Assembly: GCA_036733285.1 (NCBI GenBank)
Contig: DAINAU010000122.1
Span: 1 to 12,987 of the forward strand
Direction: 5' to 3'
DNA from: JAGOBX01 sp036733285
Lineage (GTDB): Bacteria > JAGOBX01
DNA: 12,987 nt
Under the pieces are notes generated by a model. That model worked only from the letters and a program-made list of their open reading frames with translations, made no database searches and had not been told where the DNA came from. This document shows positions 7,107-12,987 of the stretch, in pieces; the first letter of the stretch is position 1, and each line of letters opens with the position of its first letter. The position numbers and the translations under genes were made by a program.

Positions 7107-9566
7107 TCATCTATATAAAATTCCGAATTCCGCCGAAATCGCGCCGAATACTGATTTATGCGCGCTTTCTATTTCGGCGTCAGTAAGGGTTTTATCTTTC
7201 GCTCTGTAAGTGAATTTTAATAAGACCGCAGAATAATTTTTGTCTATTGTTTCGCTATGATAAATCCCGCCGAATTCCGCGTTTTCGAGTATATTAATTT
7301 TTAAAGAATATATTTTTTCCAGAACTTTTTTTAACTCGGTTGTTTTTGGAATAAGCAGCGACATATCCCGAACCGTATAAGGGAATATGGAAAATTCATT
7401 GTATGCCGGCGCCTTAACGTAATTATCAAACAATAAGTCGGCGTTCAGTTCGCAGATAAAAATGTTTTCCGGCAAATCGTATTTTTGAGCCGATAACGGA
7501 TGAATTTTTCCGAGAAATCCGATTTTTTTTCCGGAATAAAGAATATCCGCTCTTTGTCCGGGCTGTAAAAAGGAAATTCCATTGTTTGTTTTGTATTCGC
7601 AATTTTTAATGTTTAATATTTCAAAAACGGAATCCAAAACGCCTTTAGCGTAGAAAAAATCAATTTGCAACGGTTTATCGTCCCAATTGGATAAAGTTGT
7701 TTTTTCGCTTAAAATAAACGCGGCGGTATTGGTTTCTACAAAAGCCGATGCGCCCGCGACCTCAGCGATAGCAACCTTTGCGCCTGCGGCGACGTCTGCG
7801 GCTCTTGCGGCGCAATCGGCGGCGTATTTTTTTCCTATCTCAAAAAAATTCAATCCGGAATTCCTGTATTTAACGTTATTTTGAAGGATTCTTATTAACG
7901 ACGGAATTAATGAAGACCGCATTACGCTTATTTCCTTGCCAAGCGGATTGCTTAATTTTACAACTGATTCCGCGTCGTAATCAGCGGAAAAATCCTTGTT
8001 TAAATCAGGGTCGGTAAATGAATAATTCACGCATTCGTAAAATCCTTTATCAACGAACAATTTCAGCAAGTCTATAAAAAATTTTTGTTTGCCAGATAAA
8101 TGCCCGAGCGATAAATCCGAAACCGGCGGGGTTTCAGGAATATTGCCGTATCCGTATAAAACCGCGATTTCTTCGATTAAATCAATTTCTCTTTTTATAT
8201 CGGTTCTTCGCATAGGCGTTTTGACGGTTAATCCGGTTTCATTTTCTTCGATAATTTCGCAATATAAATTTTTTAGAATGAGGGAAATGCTGGTTTTATC
8301 AATTTCAACGCCAATGATTCTTTTAACGTTTGAATATTCCAGTCTGATAATATCCTGTTTTAATTCCGATTCAAATACGTCGGCGATATTTTTTGATATT
8401 CTCGCGTCGGGGCAATTTTTTTGAATAAGAAAAACGGCTTTTTCGCTTGCGTCTACGACGGTAGAATAATCAATTCCGCGTTCAAATCTGTAAGATGATT
8501 CCGAGGATAATCCGAGTAATCGCGAAGATTTTCTAACTGAAACCGGATTGAAAAATGCGCTTTCAATAAGGGTTTTGACGGTTTTGTCAGTAACCTCGCT
8601 GTCGAATCCTCCCATTACTCCGGCGACTGCCGTTGGCCGGTTTCTATCGGCGATGACAAGAATTGAAGAGTCGCATATTCTTTCCTGACCGTCGATTGTT
8701 TTAATGATTTCGCGGTTCTGCGAACGTCTTACGATTATTTCTTTGCCCTGTATCAAATCATAATCAAACGCGTGGAGCGGCTGTCCGTATTCAAGCATAA
8801 CGTAATTTGTTATGTCGACGATATTGTTAATAGCTCTTAATCCGCATTGAAATAATCTTGTCTGCATCAAAGCGTCAGCCGGTTTAACTGAAATATTTTC
8901 AACGTAATTTCCCGTATATCGCGGACAATCGGAAAAATCTTTTATAGTAATTTTAATTTTATCTGCAATATCTATAGCCGCGTCGGTTTTAAACTGTTTT
9001 TTTTCAATTGTAATTTTCCTGCCGGTTGCGGCGCAGATTTGATAAGCCAATCCGATAACGCTTAAACAATCGGCGCGGTTCGGAGTTATTTCATATTCTA
9101 AAATCCAGTCGTCAAGATTTAATTCTGCGATTAAATCAGACCCCGGCTCTAATTTCAAATCGTTTATGCGCCAGATAGAGTTCGCAGTTTCCGTTAATCC
9201 GAGTTCAACCGTCGACAGCATCATTCCGGACGACTCGAAATCTCTTATTGTTTTTTTTGTTACTGAATTCCCGTCCGCCAAAACCGAACCCGGGGTCGCG
9301 TATGGAATTATATCCCCCGCTATAACCGATTTATCGGTTGTTACGCATTCGAAGATTCCGAACCTGCCGCAATTAATTCGGCATTGATTTAATTTTCCCG
9401 AATCCGCGACGGACTCTACTTTTCCGGCTATTATATGTTTTAATTTGACGCCGGGTCGTTTGACGCTTGATACCTCGACGCCGGCGTTTGTCAATATTTC
9501 GGCAAGCTGAACGCCCGTCTCCTTTATTTCAACGTATTCTCGCAACCAATTCAACGGAACTAACAT
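7107..9566 (-). CDS. pheT: Phenylalanyl-tRNA synthetase beta subunit
   Basis: This 819-residue cytoplasmic enzyme pairs with PheS (alpha2beta2) to charge tRNA-Phe; the beta chain handles tRNA binding and editing. The N-terminal MLVPLNWLREYV is canonical. The tRNA-binding (EMAP/OB) domain spans about 40-150. EYEITPNRADCLSVIGLA (157-174) is the conserved junction. The B3/B4 editing domain covers about 210-400 with NNIVDITNYVMLEYGQPLHA (247-266), GVMGGFDSEV (316-325) and SSYRFERGID (357-366). The B5 domain is about 405-480, the catalytic-like core with FEIGKKY (575-581) about 490-710, and the FDX-ACB domain begins near 725 (PYTVRDMSLL). A strong GAGGAGG (9573-9579) 6 nt upstream fixes the start. 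pheS is not adjacent, although pheST is the usual order. An alanine-rich insert lies at 582-608, making it slightly longer than usual. It is otherwise intact. Confidence 0.96.
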   Translation of the reverse strand: MLVPLNWLREYVEIKETGVQLAEILTNAGVEVSSVKRPGVKLKHIIAGKVESVADSGKLNQCRINCGRFGIFECVTTDKSVIAGDIIPYATPGSVLADGNSVTKKTIRDFESSGMMLSTVELGLTETANSIWRINDLKLEPGSDLIAELNLDDWILEYEITPNRADCLSVIGLAYQICAATGRKITIEKKQFKTDAAIDIADKIKITIKDFSDCPRYTGNYVENISVKPADALMQTRLFQCGLRAINNIVDITNYVMLEYGQPLHAFDYDLIQGKEIIVRRSQNREIIKTIDGQERICDSSILVIADRNRPTAVAGVMGGFDSEVTDKTVKTLIESAFFNPVSVRKSSRLLGLSSESSYRFERGIDYSTVVDASEKAVFLIQKNCPDARISKNIADVFESELKQDIIRLEYSNVKRIIGVEIDKTSISLILKNLYCEIIEENETGLTVKTPMRRTDIKREIDLIEEIAVLYGYGNIPETPPVSDLSLGHLSGKQKFFIDLLKLFVDKGFYECVNYSFTDPDLNKDFSADYDAESVVKLSNPLGKEISVMRSSLIPSLIRILQNNVKYRNSGLNFFEIGKKYAADCAARAADVAAGAKVAIAEVAGASAFVETNTAAFILSEKTTLSNWDDKPLQIDFFYAKGVLDSVFEILNIKNCEYKTNNGISFLQPGQRADILYSGKKIGFLGKIHPLSAQKYDLPENIFICELNADLLFDNYVKAPAYNEFSIFPYTVRDMSLLIPKTTELKKVLEKIYSLKINILENAEFGGIYHSETIDKNYSAVLLKFTYRAKDKTLTDAEIESAHKSVFGAISAEFGILYR
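7743..7823 (-). repeat. In-frame alanine-rich tandem-repeat insertion inside pheT
   Basis: Codons 582-608 of pheT encode a run with about half alanine, between FEIGKKY and the strand that resumes near AFIL. The DNA is far richer in G and C than its surroundings. Two degenerate units are visible on the coding strand, at 7799-7779 and 7766-7749, sharing the pattern GCnGAnGTCGC...GGCGCA 33 bp apart start to start and encoding ADVAAGA and AEVAGA. Related PheT proteins usually have a shorter loop here, so roughly 20 residues appear to be added without disturbing the frame. The loop is at the surface of the catalytic-like domain. The origin (slippage or insertion of a small repeat element) is inferred. 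Confidence 0.6.
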
Positions 9567-9598
9567 TTTTTTCCTCCTCGTTTTCTACCCGATAATAA

Positions 9599-9611
9599 TG
9601 CGTTTGGATTT
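9599..9611 (+). repeat. 13-nt direct repeat, copy 1
   Basis: TGCGTTTGGATTT is identical to 9992-10004. With a single extra base the match continues for six more positions (TGAAAA). It lies in the pheT 5' leader, about 33 bp before the start codon. It may be a fragment of the beginning of the larger repeated sequence. Confidence 0.6.
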
Positions 9612-9645
9612 ATGAAAATCATATATATAAAACGGCATTAATCCT

Positions 9646-9675
9646 AAAAACCGCGAATGAACGCGGTATTTTTTT
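9646..9675 (-). terminator. Hairpin terminator (bidirectional) in the pheT leader
   Basis: The stem ACCGCG / CGCGGT (9650-9655 and 9662-9667) has a 6-nt loop, with AAAA before it and a seven-T run after it on the + strand. On the - strand the stem is followed by TTTT. A leftward transcript starting in the centre of the intergenic region would meet this hairpin before pheT, so it may act as an attenuator. Alternatively it may insulate pheT from antisense transcription in the other direction. Confidence 0.6.
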
Positions 9676-9676
9676 G

Positions 9677-9860
9677 ACTTATTAGCCCAGATAATGCATT
9701 AAATGCAAAGTGAAGTTTTTTAAAACATATATGCTCGCTTGTTAAAACTTCTAAAAACCTGAAAACTGCCAAGTAAAAATTAATGTTTTTGAAAAAGCGC
9801 GCAAAATCAATGCTTTTCCTTACTTCCGGCAATTTTTCCGAATTCTAATGCAGTTTTCAG
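9677..9860 (-). repeat. Approximately 180-bp repeated element, copy A (reverse orientation)
   Basis: Read on the - strand from 9860 leftward, this segment aligns with copy B (9984-10163, + strand). The best part is A 9805-9707 against B 10039-10137, where by hand count about 78 of 99 bases agree without gaps. Agreement continues upstream (AAAACTGC...GAAAAA...GTAAGG) and downstream (GCATTATC...). A 62-codon frame is open across it but its conservation does not follow codons. It ends immediately before the terminator hairpin in the pheT leader. Confidence 0.75.
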
Positions 9861-9896
9861 GATTAGTAAGCCGTTTAACCGTTCATCAGAAAAGTA

Positions 9897-9924
9897 ATTA
9901 TGCTAAATATCTTAAAAAAAACAA
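9897..9924 (-). promoter_or_regulatory. Weak candidate promoter for the pheT leader
   Basis: On the - strand TTGTTT (9924-9919) and CATAAT (9902-9897) are separated by 16 bp. The -10 matches five of six positions; the -35 matches only three. Transcription from about 9890 would cover repeat copy A and the hairpin before reaching pheT. AT-rich sequence yields such matches easily. Confidence 0.3.
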
Positions 9925-9991
9925 TATAAAAAAATGAAAAAACATTTTACTTCTAAAAAAAATCAAATAAAATATCAATAATCGCAAAAAC

Positions 9992-10004
9992 TGCGTTTGG
10001 ATTT
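9992..10004 (+). repeat. 13-nt direct repeat, copy 2
   Basis: TGCGTTTGGATTT is identical to 9599-9611, 393 bp away, and lies near the beginning of element copy B. Copy A at the corresponding place is diverged. Confidence 0.6.
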
Positions 10005-10056
10005 TGAAAAAGCGCTGAAAGTAAGGGAAAATAATATTGTTAAGCGCTTTTTCAAA
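10003..10056 (+). other. 14-bp perfect stem-loop in the yfhO leader
   Basis: TTTGAAAAAGCGCT (10003-10016) is the exact reverse complement of 10043-10056, with a 26-nt loop. There is no T-run after it, so it is not a terminator. It may be an RNA structure or a protein-binding palindrome. In copy A only the GAAAAA / TTTTTC part of the stem survives. Confidence 0.55.
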
Positions 10057-10161
10057 CGCGCAAATTTTTACGTTGCAGTTTTTGGGTTTTTAAAAGTTTT
10101 TCCTGACAAACATATATGTTTTGAAAAACTTCACTTTTTTTATCGCATTATCCGTGATAAT

Positions 10162-12480
10162 ATGAAACGCGAATTTTTTAAAGAAAACAAATGGAATTTA
10201 TTAGTTCTGTTTTTTTTGTTCGTATTATTTTTTTATAAGATTTTTACCGGCGGAGTTCCTTATACCGGCGATTTTTTCACAATGTCGCTTCCGTGGAAAT
10301 CCTATATTTATAATTCTTTTAAAACGACCGCCTCGCTCCCTTATTTCAATCCGTATGTTTTCAGCGGACTGCCGTTCATAGCGAATATACAAGCCGGAAT
10401 ATTTTATCCGGTTGATTTGATGTTTTATTTTATTGAACCCTTCGCCTCGTTCAGATTAAGTTTTTTAATTAATTATTTTATTTATTTATGCGGATCTTAT
10501 TTTTTGATTTCATTATTTTCTAAAAATAAATTGGCGGTTTTGTCAGGAACTGCGGCAATCGGATTCGCTTGGTTTCCCGTGGCATATTCGCCGTTAAAAC
10601 AGGTTTTTAACGCTTATGTATGGATTCCGTTTATGTTTTATAATATTTTTCAATTCTCTAAAATCGGGAATGAAAAAAATATTTTGTATTTTGCTGTTTG
10701 CGCTGGTTTTTCTCTGCTCGGAGGACATCCTCAATTTTCGTATTACGCGGTTCTGTTTTCAATAATTATTTTTGCCGCGGCAACGATATCCAACCGTAAA
10801 ATTCTTAATTTAAAAAAACTTGCGCATATAATATTATCAATCGCGATTTTTTTTATTATAGTTTTTCCTCAGCTCTACCCCACTTTAAAATTTAACGAAT
10901 CGACGACCAGAAATGAAACCGATGATTTATCGTTTAGCTCGGACGGTTCGTTAGAACCCGCTAAATTGATTTGCGTTTTTGTTCCGGATATCTTCGGCAA
11001 CACGGTTGAAGGAACCGATTGGGGCAGATTCTGGCGTCCCTTAAAACTTGCTCATACGCATAACGAATTTATAGGATTATTTCCTATTCTCGTTATTATG
11101 CTCGCTTTTCCGGCTGTTTTTAAAAATAAGAAAATCCTGTTTATTTTTTTGCTCGGAATATTTTCGCTGATAATAGGAATGGGGAAATATACTCCGGTTT
11201 TCAAGTTGTTATTTGAATTCGTTCCCGGATTCAATAAATTCAGAGAGCCGCATCGAATTCTGTTTTTTTATGAAATCTTTTTGGCAATAACCGCAGCCGG
11301 CTGTTTTCAATACTTTTTATCTCGCCCTCGGGGCGCGTATAAAACCGGTTTAAAAAAAATATTGGCGGTTTCAATTCTGACGTATTTGATTTTTATAGCG
11401 GTTTTTGTTTTTTTTGATTCGCAAATTCTTAATAAAATAATTGAAACGGCTTACGCAAAATATTCGGTCAAATCCAATCATATAAACGACTGGAATTTTT
11501 ATGCGAACTTCATTGTTTCGTCTTTTAAATCCGCGACGGTTCAATTGCATAAATTTTTTATATTTTTGATAGCATATCTGATAGTTTTTTATATTTCGGA
11601 TAAATCAAAAAAATACGCTTTTCTTTTATTGATTGTTTTTATCGCCGACATATATTCGTTTAACTGGAAATTTTTTGAAAATAAAACCGTTGCGGAAATT
11701 GAAAAATTAATAAACGAATATGACGGGAAAGAGCTCGGGTTCAATGATTTTCGCGTGTTGCCTCTGGTTCCGCTCGACCATATATTCGCGTTGAACGGCC
11801 CGATGTATTATAAAATTAGAAGCGTCAGAGGATACGACCCGCTTGTAGATTCCGATTATATTTTTTATATGAGAAATATCGAAACAAATATTACGGACGT
11901 CCATCCGAATACTGAAATCAGCAGACCGGATTTGAATTCGCAGCTTCTCAATCTTTTGAATATTGAATTCATAGCGTCCGATTTGCCGCTTCAAAATCCG
12001 CCGGATAAAATAAAGTTTTTAAAAAAATATAAGGATTTGCATATTTATCAAAATTTGGAAAATATCGGATACGCGAAAATCTATTCGAAAATTTTATTTG
12101 AACCGGATTTGCTCAAATCTTACAATCTCTTAAAAAACAATTCGGTTGATTGTAAAAATGTTTTAATTGTCAATTCTGAAAACCAGTTTTTTGGAAATTC
12201 AAACGTCAATCCGGGCAATTGTCTTTCCGCCGGAATTTTTGAAACGCCAAGTATTAACTTGTCCAAAATTAATGAAATTTTATTCTATGATAATTATTCG
12301 CGGATAACCGGTTTTTCTGAATCGGAATCATTTTTATTTGTTAGCGAAAAATACGTGAATTTTAATGTTTTATACAATGATAAACCTTGTAAAATATTGC
12401 GTGCCAATTATTTATTCATTTCAATAAAACTATCAAAAGGACATTTCGATATAAAATTATATCCGAAAAATTTTTTTTAG
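10162..12480 (+). CDS. YfhO-family polytopic membrane protein (probable GT-C glycosyltransferase)
   Basis: The 772-residue protein has a first hydrophobic segment at about 12-28, then PYTGDFFTMSLPW (33-45, D37 in the first outer loop), LPYFNPYVFSGLPFIANIQA (59-78), GGHPQ (187-191) and REPHR (362-365 with R361), all YfhO landmarks. Around ten further membrane segments follow up to about residue 497. Then a soluble C-terminal part of about 275 residues contains GPMYYKIRSVRGYDPL (from 546). Characterised YfhO proteins of Firmicutes glycosylate lipoteichoic acid from a lipid-linked sugar; the target here is unknown, but it may use donors made by the glycan genes. I chose ATG 10162 rather than the TTG at 9997 because the extra 55 residues come from repeated intergenic sequence and the family starts with the first membrane segment. 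No strong Shine-Dalgarno is seen. Confidence 0.85.
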   Translation: MKREFFKENKWNLLVLFFLFVLFFYKIFTGGVPYTGDFFTMSLPWKSYIYNSFKTTASLPYFNPYVFSGLPFIANIQAGIFYPVDLMFYFIEPFASFRLSFLINYFIYLCGSYFLISLFSKNKLAVLSGTAAIGFAWFPVAYSPLKQVFNAYVWIPFMFYNIFQFSKIGNEKNILYFAVCAGFSLLGGHPQFSYYAVLFSIIIFAAATISNRKILNLKKLAHIILSIAIFFIIVFPQLYPTLKFNESTTRNETDDLSFSSDGSLEPAKLICVFVPDIFGNTVEGTDWGRFWRPLKLAHTHNEFIGLFPILVIMLAFPAVFKNKKILFIFLLGIFSLIIGMGKYTPVFKLLFEFVPGFNKFREPHRILFFYEIFLAITAAGCFQYFLSRPRGAYKTGLKKILAVSILTYLIFIAVFVFFDSQILNKIIETAYAKYSVKSNHINDWNFYANFIVSSFKSATVQLHKFFIFLIAYLIVFYISDKSKKYAFLLLIVFIADIYSFNWKFFENKTVAEIEKLINEYDGKELGFNDFRVLPLVPLDHIFALNGPMYYKIRSVRGYDPLVDSDYIFYMRNIETNITDVHPNTEISRPDLNSQLLNLLNIEFIASDLPLQNPPDKIKFLKKYKDLHIYQNLENIGYAKIYSKILFEPDLLKSYNLLKNNSVDCKNVLIVNSENQFFGNSNVNPGNCLSAGIFETPSINLSKINEILFYDNYSRITGFSESESFLFVSEKYVNFNVLYNDKPCKILRANYLFISIKLSKGHFDIKLYPKNFF

Positions 12481-12505
12481 TGAGATTAATCACATAGTTT
12501 TTTTT
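12480..12505 (+). terminator. Weak terminator after the yfhO-like gene
   Basis: A short GTGA / TCAC stem (12480-12483 and 12490-12493) is followed by a run of eight T (12498-12505), directly at the stop codon. The four-pair stem is poor, so this is a tentative call. Confidence 0.25.
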
Positions 12506-12542
12506 ATATAATTAATATTTATTTATTATTTAAAAATAATTC

Positions 12543-12571
12543 TTGACTTTTTAATTATTATTGTATATATT
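12543..12571 (+). promoter_or_regulatory. Candidate sigma-70 promoter for the response regulator
   Basis: TTGACT (12543-12548), a 17-bp spacer and TATATT (12566-12571) each match consensus at five of six positions with ideal spacing. Transcription near 12578 would leave a leader of about 60 nt before the start codon at 12638. This suggests the regulator gene is expressed independently of the yfhO-like gene. Confidence 0.6.
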
Positions 12572-12637
12572 ATTAAAAAATATTAAAATAATAATATTGA
12601 TTTTAATTATTTTGTTATGTGACGGAGGGGAACTAAT

Positions 12638-12987
12638 ATGTCTTTAAAATTAAAAATATTAGTTGTTGACGATGAACAAGCTGTCCAGTTATATTTTAAA
12701 AAGTTGTTAACTGAAGAAGGTTATGAAGTAGATTTCGCGTCAAACGTAGATGAAGCTACGGCAAAAGTAAAAGCCGAATCATTTCATATAATTTTTCTGG
12801 ATTTAATAATGCCGGGTAAAAACGGCGAACAAGGGCTGCTGGAATTGAAACGTCATAATCCTGAAGCGTCCATAGTAGTGATAACCGGATATCCCTCGGT
12901 AGAAAGCGCAATAGAAACTTTGAAAAGCGGAGCGGAAGATTATATAAAGAAACCGTTTGACAATGAGAATATAAAAGCTTTGATAAC
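12638..12987 (+). CDS. Response regulator, receiver domain (cut by window end)
   Basis: The first 116 codons encode a CheY-like receiver domain. ILVVDDE places the acidic pair at D11/D12, FLDLIMPG gives the phosphoacceptor D55, VITGY gives the conserved T83, and YIKKPF gives the conserved lysine K105 before a proline. It receives phosphate from a histidine kinase not seen in the window. A strong GGAGGGG (12624-12630) lies 7 nt before the start. The frame is open to the window end, so the output domain is unknown. It could be a single-domain regulator, a DNA-binding regulator or an NtrC-type activator. The receiver sequence alone does not tell. Confidence 0.92.
   Translation, partial: MSLKLKILVVDDEQAVQLYFKKLLTEEGYEVDFASNVDEATAKVKAESFHIIFLDLIMPGKNGEQGLLELKRHNPEASIVVITGYPSVESAIETLKSGAEDYIKKPFDNENIKALI

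Larger units (their letters stand above)
9567..10161. other. Divergent intergenic region between pheT and the yfhO-like gene
   Basis: This 595-base region holds no gene I can support. It contains the pheT Shine-Dalgarno (9573-9579), a hairpin terminator (9646-9675), two diverged copies of an approximately 180-bp sequence in opposite orientation (9677-9860 and 9984-10163), a 13-nt direct repeat (9599-9611 and 9992-10004) and an AT-rich centre (about 9861-9983) that probably holds back-to-back promoters. For the rightward gene the best guess is TTTACT (9946-9951), 16 bp, TAAAAT (9968-9973), which is weak. Open frames across both repeat copies are explained as chance rather than as genes (see findings). 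Confidence 0.7.
9984..10163 (+). repeat. Approximately 180-bp repeated element, copy B (forward orientation)
   Basis: This is the forward copy of the sequence described for copy A. It ends exactly around the ATG (10162) of the yfhO-like gene, so the element forms the 5' leader of that gene. An open frame starting at a TTG (9997) runs through it into the gene, but the differences between copies are more frequent at first than at third codon positions. It includes a perfect 14-bp inverted repeat (10003-10056). Confidence 0.75.

Noticed and set aside
7687..7884. Alanine-rich + strand frame opposite pheT
   Set aside because: It is a shadow of the GC-rich insert; PheT on the other strand is unmistakable and intact.
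9646..9680. T-box riboswitch upstream of pheT, because the hairpin on the - strand begins with ACCGCG
   Set aside because: The full T-box sequence needs AGGGTGGNACCGCG; here the bases before ACCGCG are an A-run, and no specifier-loop structure is recognisable. ACCGCG is simply one arm of the terminator stem.
9644..9832. Small - strand gene of 62 codons upstream of pheT
   Set aside because: No ATG or Shine-Dalgarno supports it; its match to the other copy is at nucleotide level without third-position bias, and its end lies in the terminator hairpin.
9997..10161. N-terminal extension of the yfhO-like protein from a TTG start
   Set aside because: The extension is encoded by the repeated element and is absent from the usual YfhO layout, which begins with the first membrane segment after ATG 10162.

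Overview
The window is an AT-rich stretch of bacterial chromosome. Polyprenyl-phosphate glycan enzymes, an intact lipobox lipoprotein and several polytopic membrane proteins suggest a Gram-negative type, probably uncultivated or host/sediment-associated, but the phylum cannot be fixed by eye. No rRNA, tRNA, CRISPR array, transposase or phage gene was seen.

Left part (1-5693, + strand): an envelope-glycan locus. A good promoter (173-200) leads into an SDR sugar-nucleotide enzyme with the active-site signature of ArnA/UXS-type decarboxylases. It is followed 7 bp later by a WbpA-type UDP-GlcNAc 6-dehydrogenase. A compact hairpin terminator closes this pair. Next come a WecA/TagO-type polyprenyl-phosphate sugar-1-phosphate transferase, a UbiA-family enzyme resembling decaprenyl-phosphate phosphoribosyltransferase (overlapping by 17 bp), and a flippase-like LPG_synthase_TM membrane protein 3 bp later. 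Together they look like precursor synthesis (nucleotide sugar), lipid-linked initiation, a lipid-linked pentose donor, and a membrane transport or accessory step.

Middle part (5720-9566, - strand): pheT (phenylalanyl-tRNA synthetase beta chain) without pheS next to it, followed 1 nt after its stop by an orphan solute-binding lipoprotein. PheT carries an in-frame alanine-rich tandem-repeat insertion.

The intergenic region 9567-10161 is the oddest part. It holds two diverged copies of an approximately 180-bp sequence in opposite orientation. One lies upstream of pheT and ends next to a hairpin terminator. The other runs up to the start codon of the rightward gene. The pattern of differences between the copies argues against protein coding.

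Right part (10162-12987, + strand): a YfhO-family polytopic membrane protein (probable GT-C glycosyltransferase, linking back to the glycan theme). After an AT-rich promoter region comes the 5' part of a response-regulator gene cut by the window edge.
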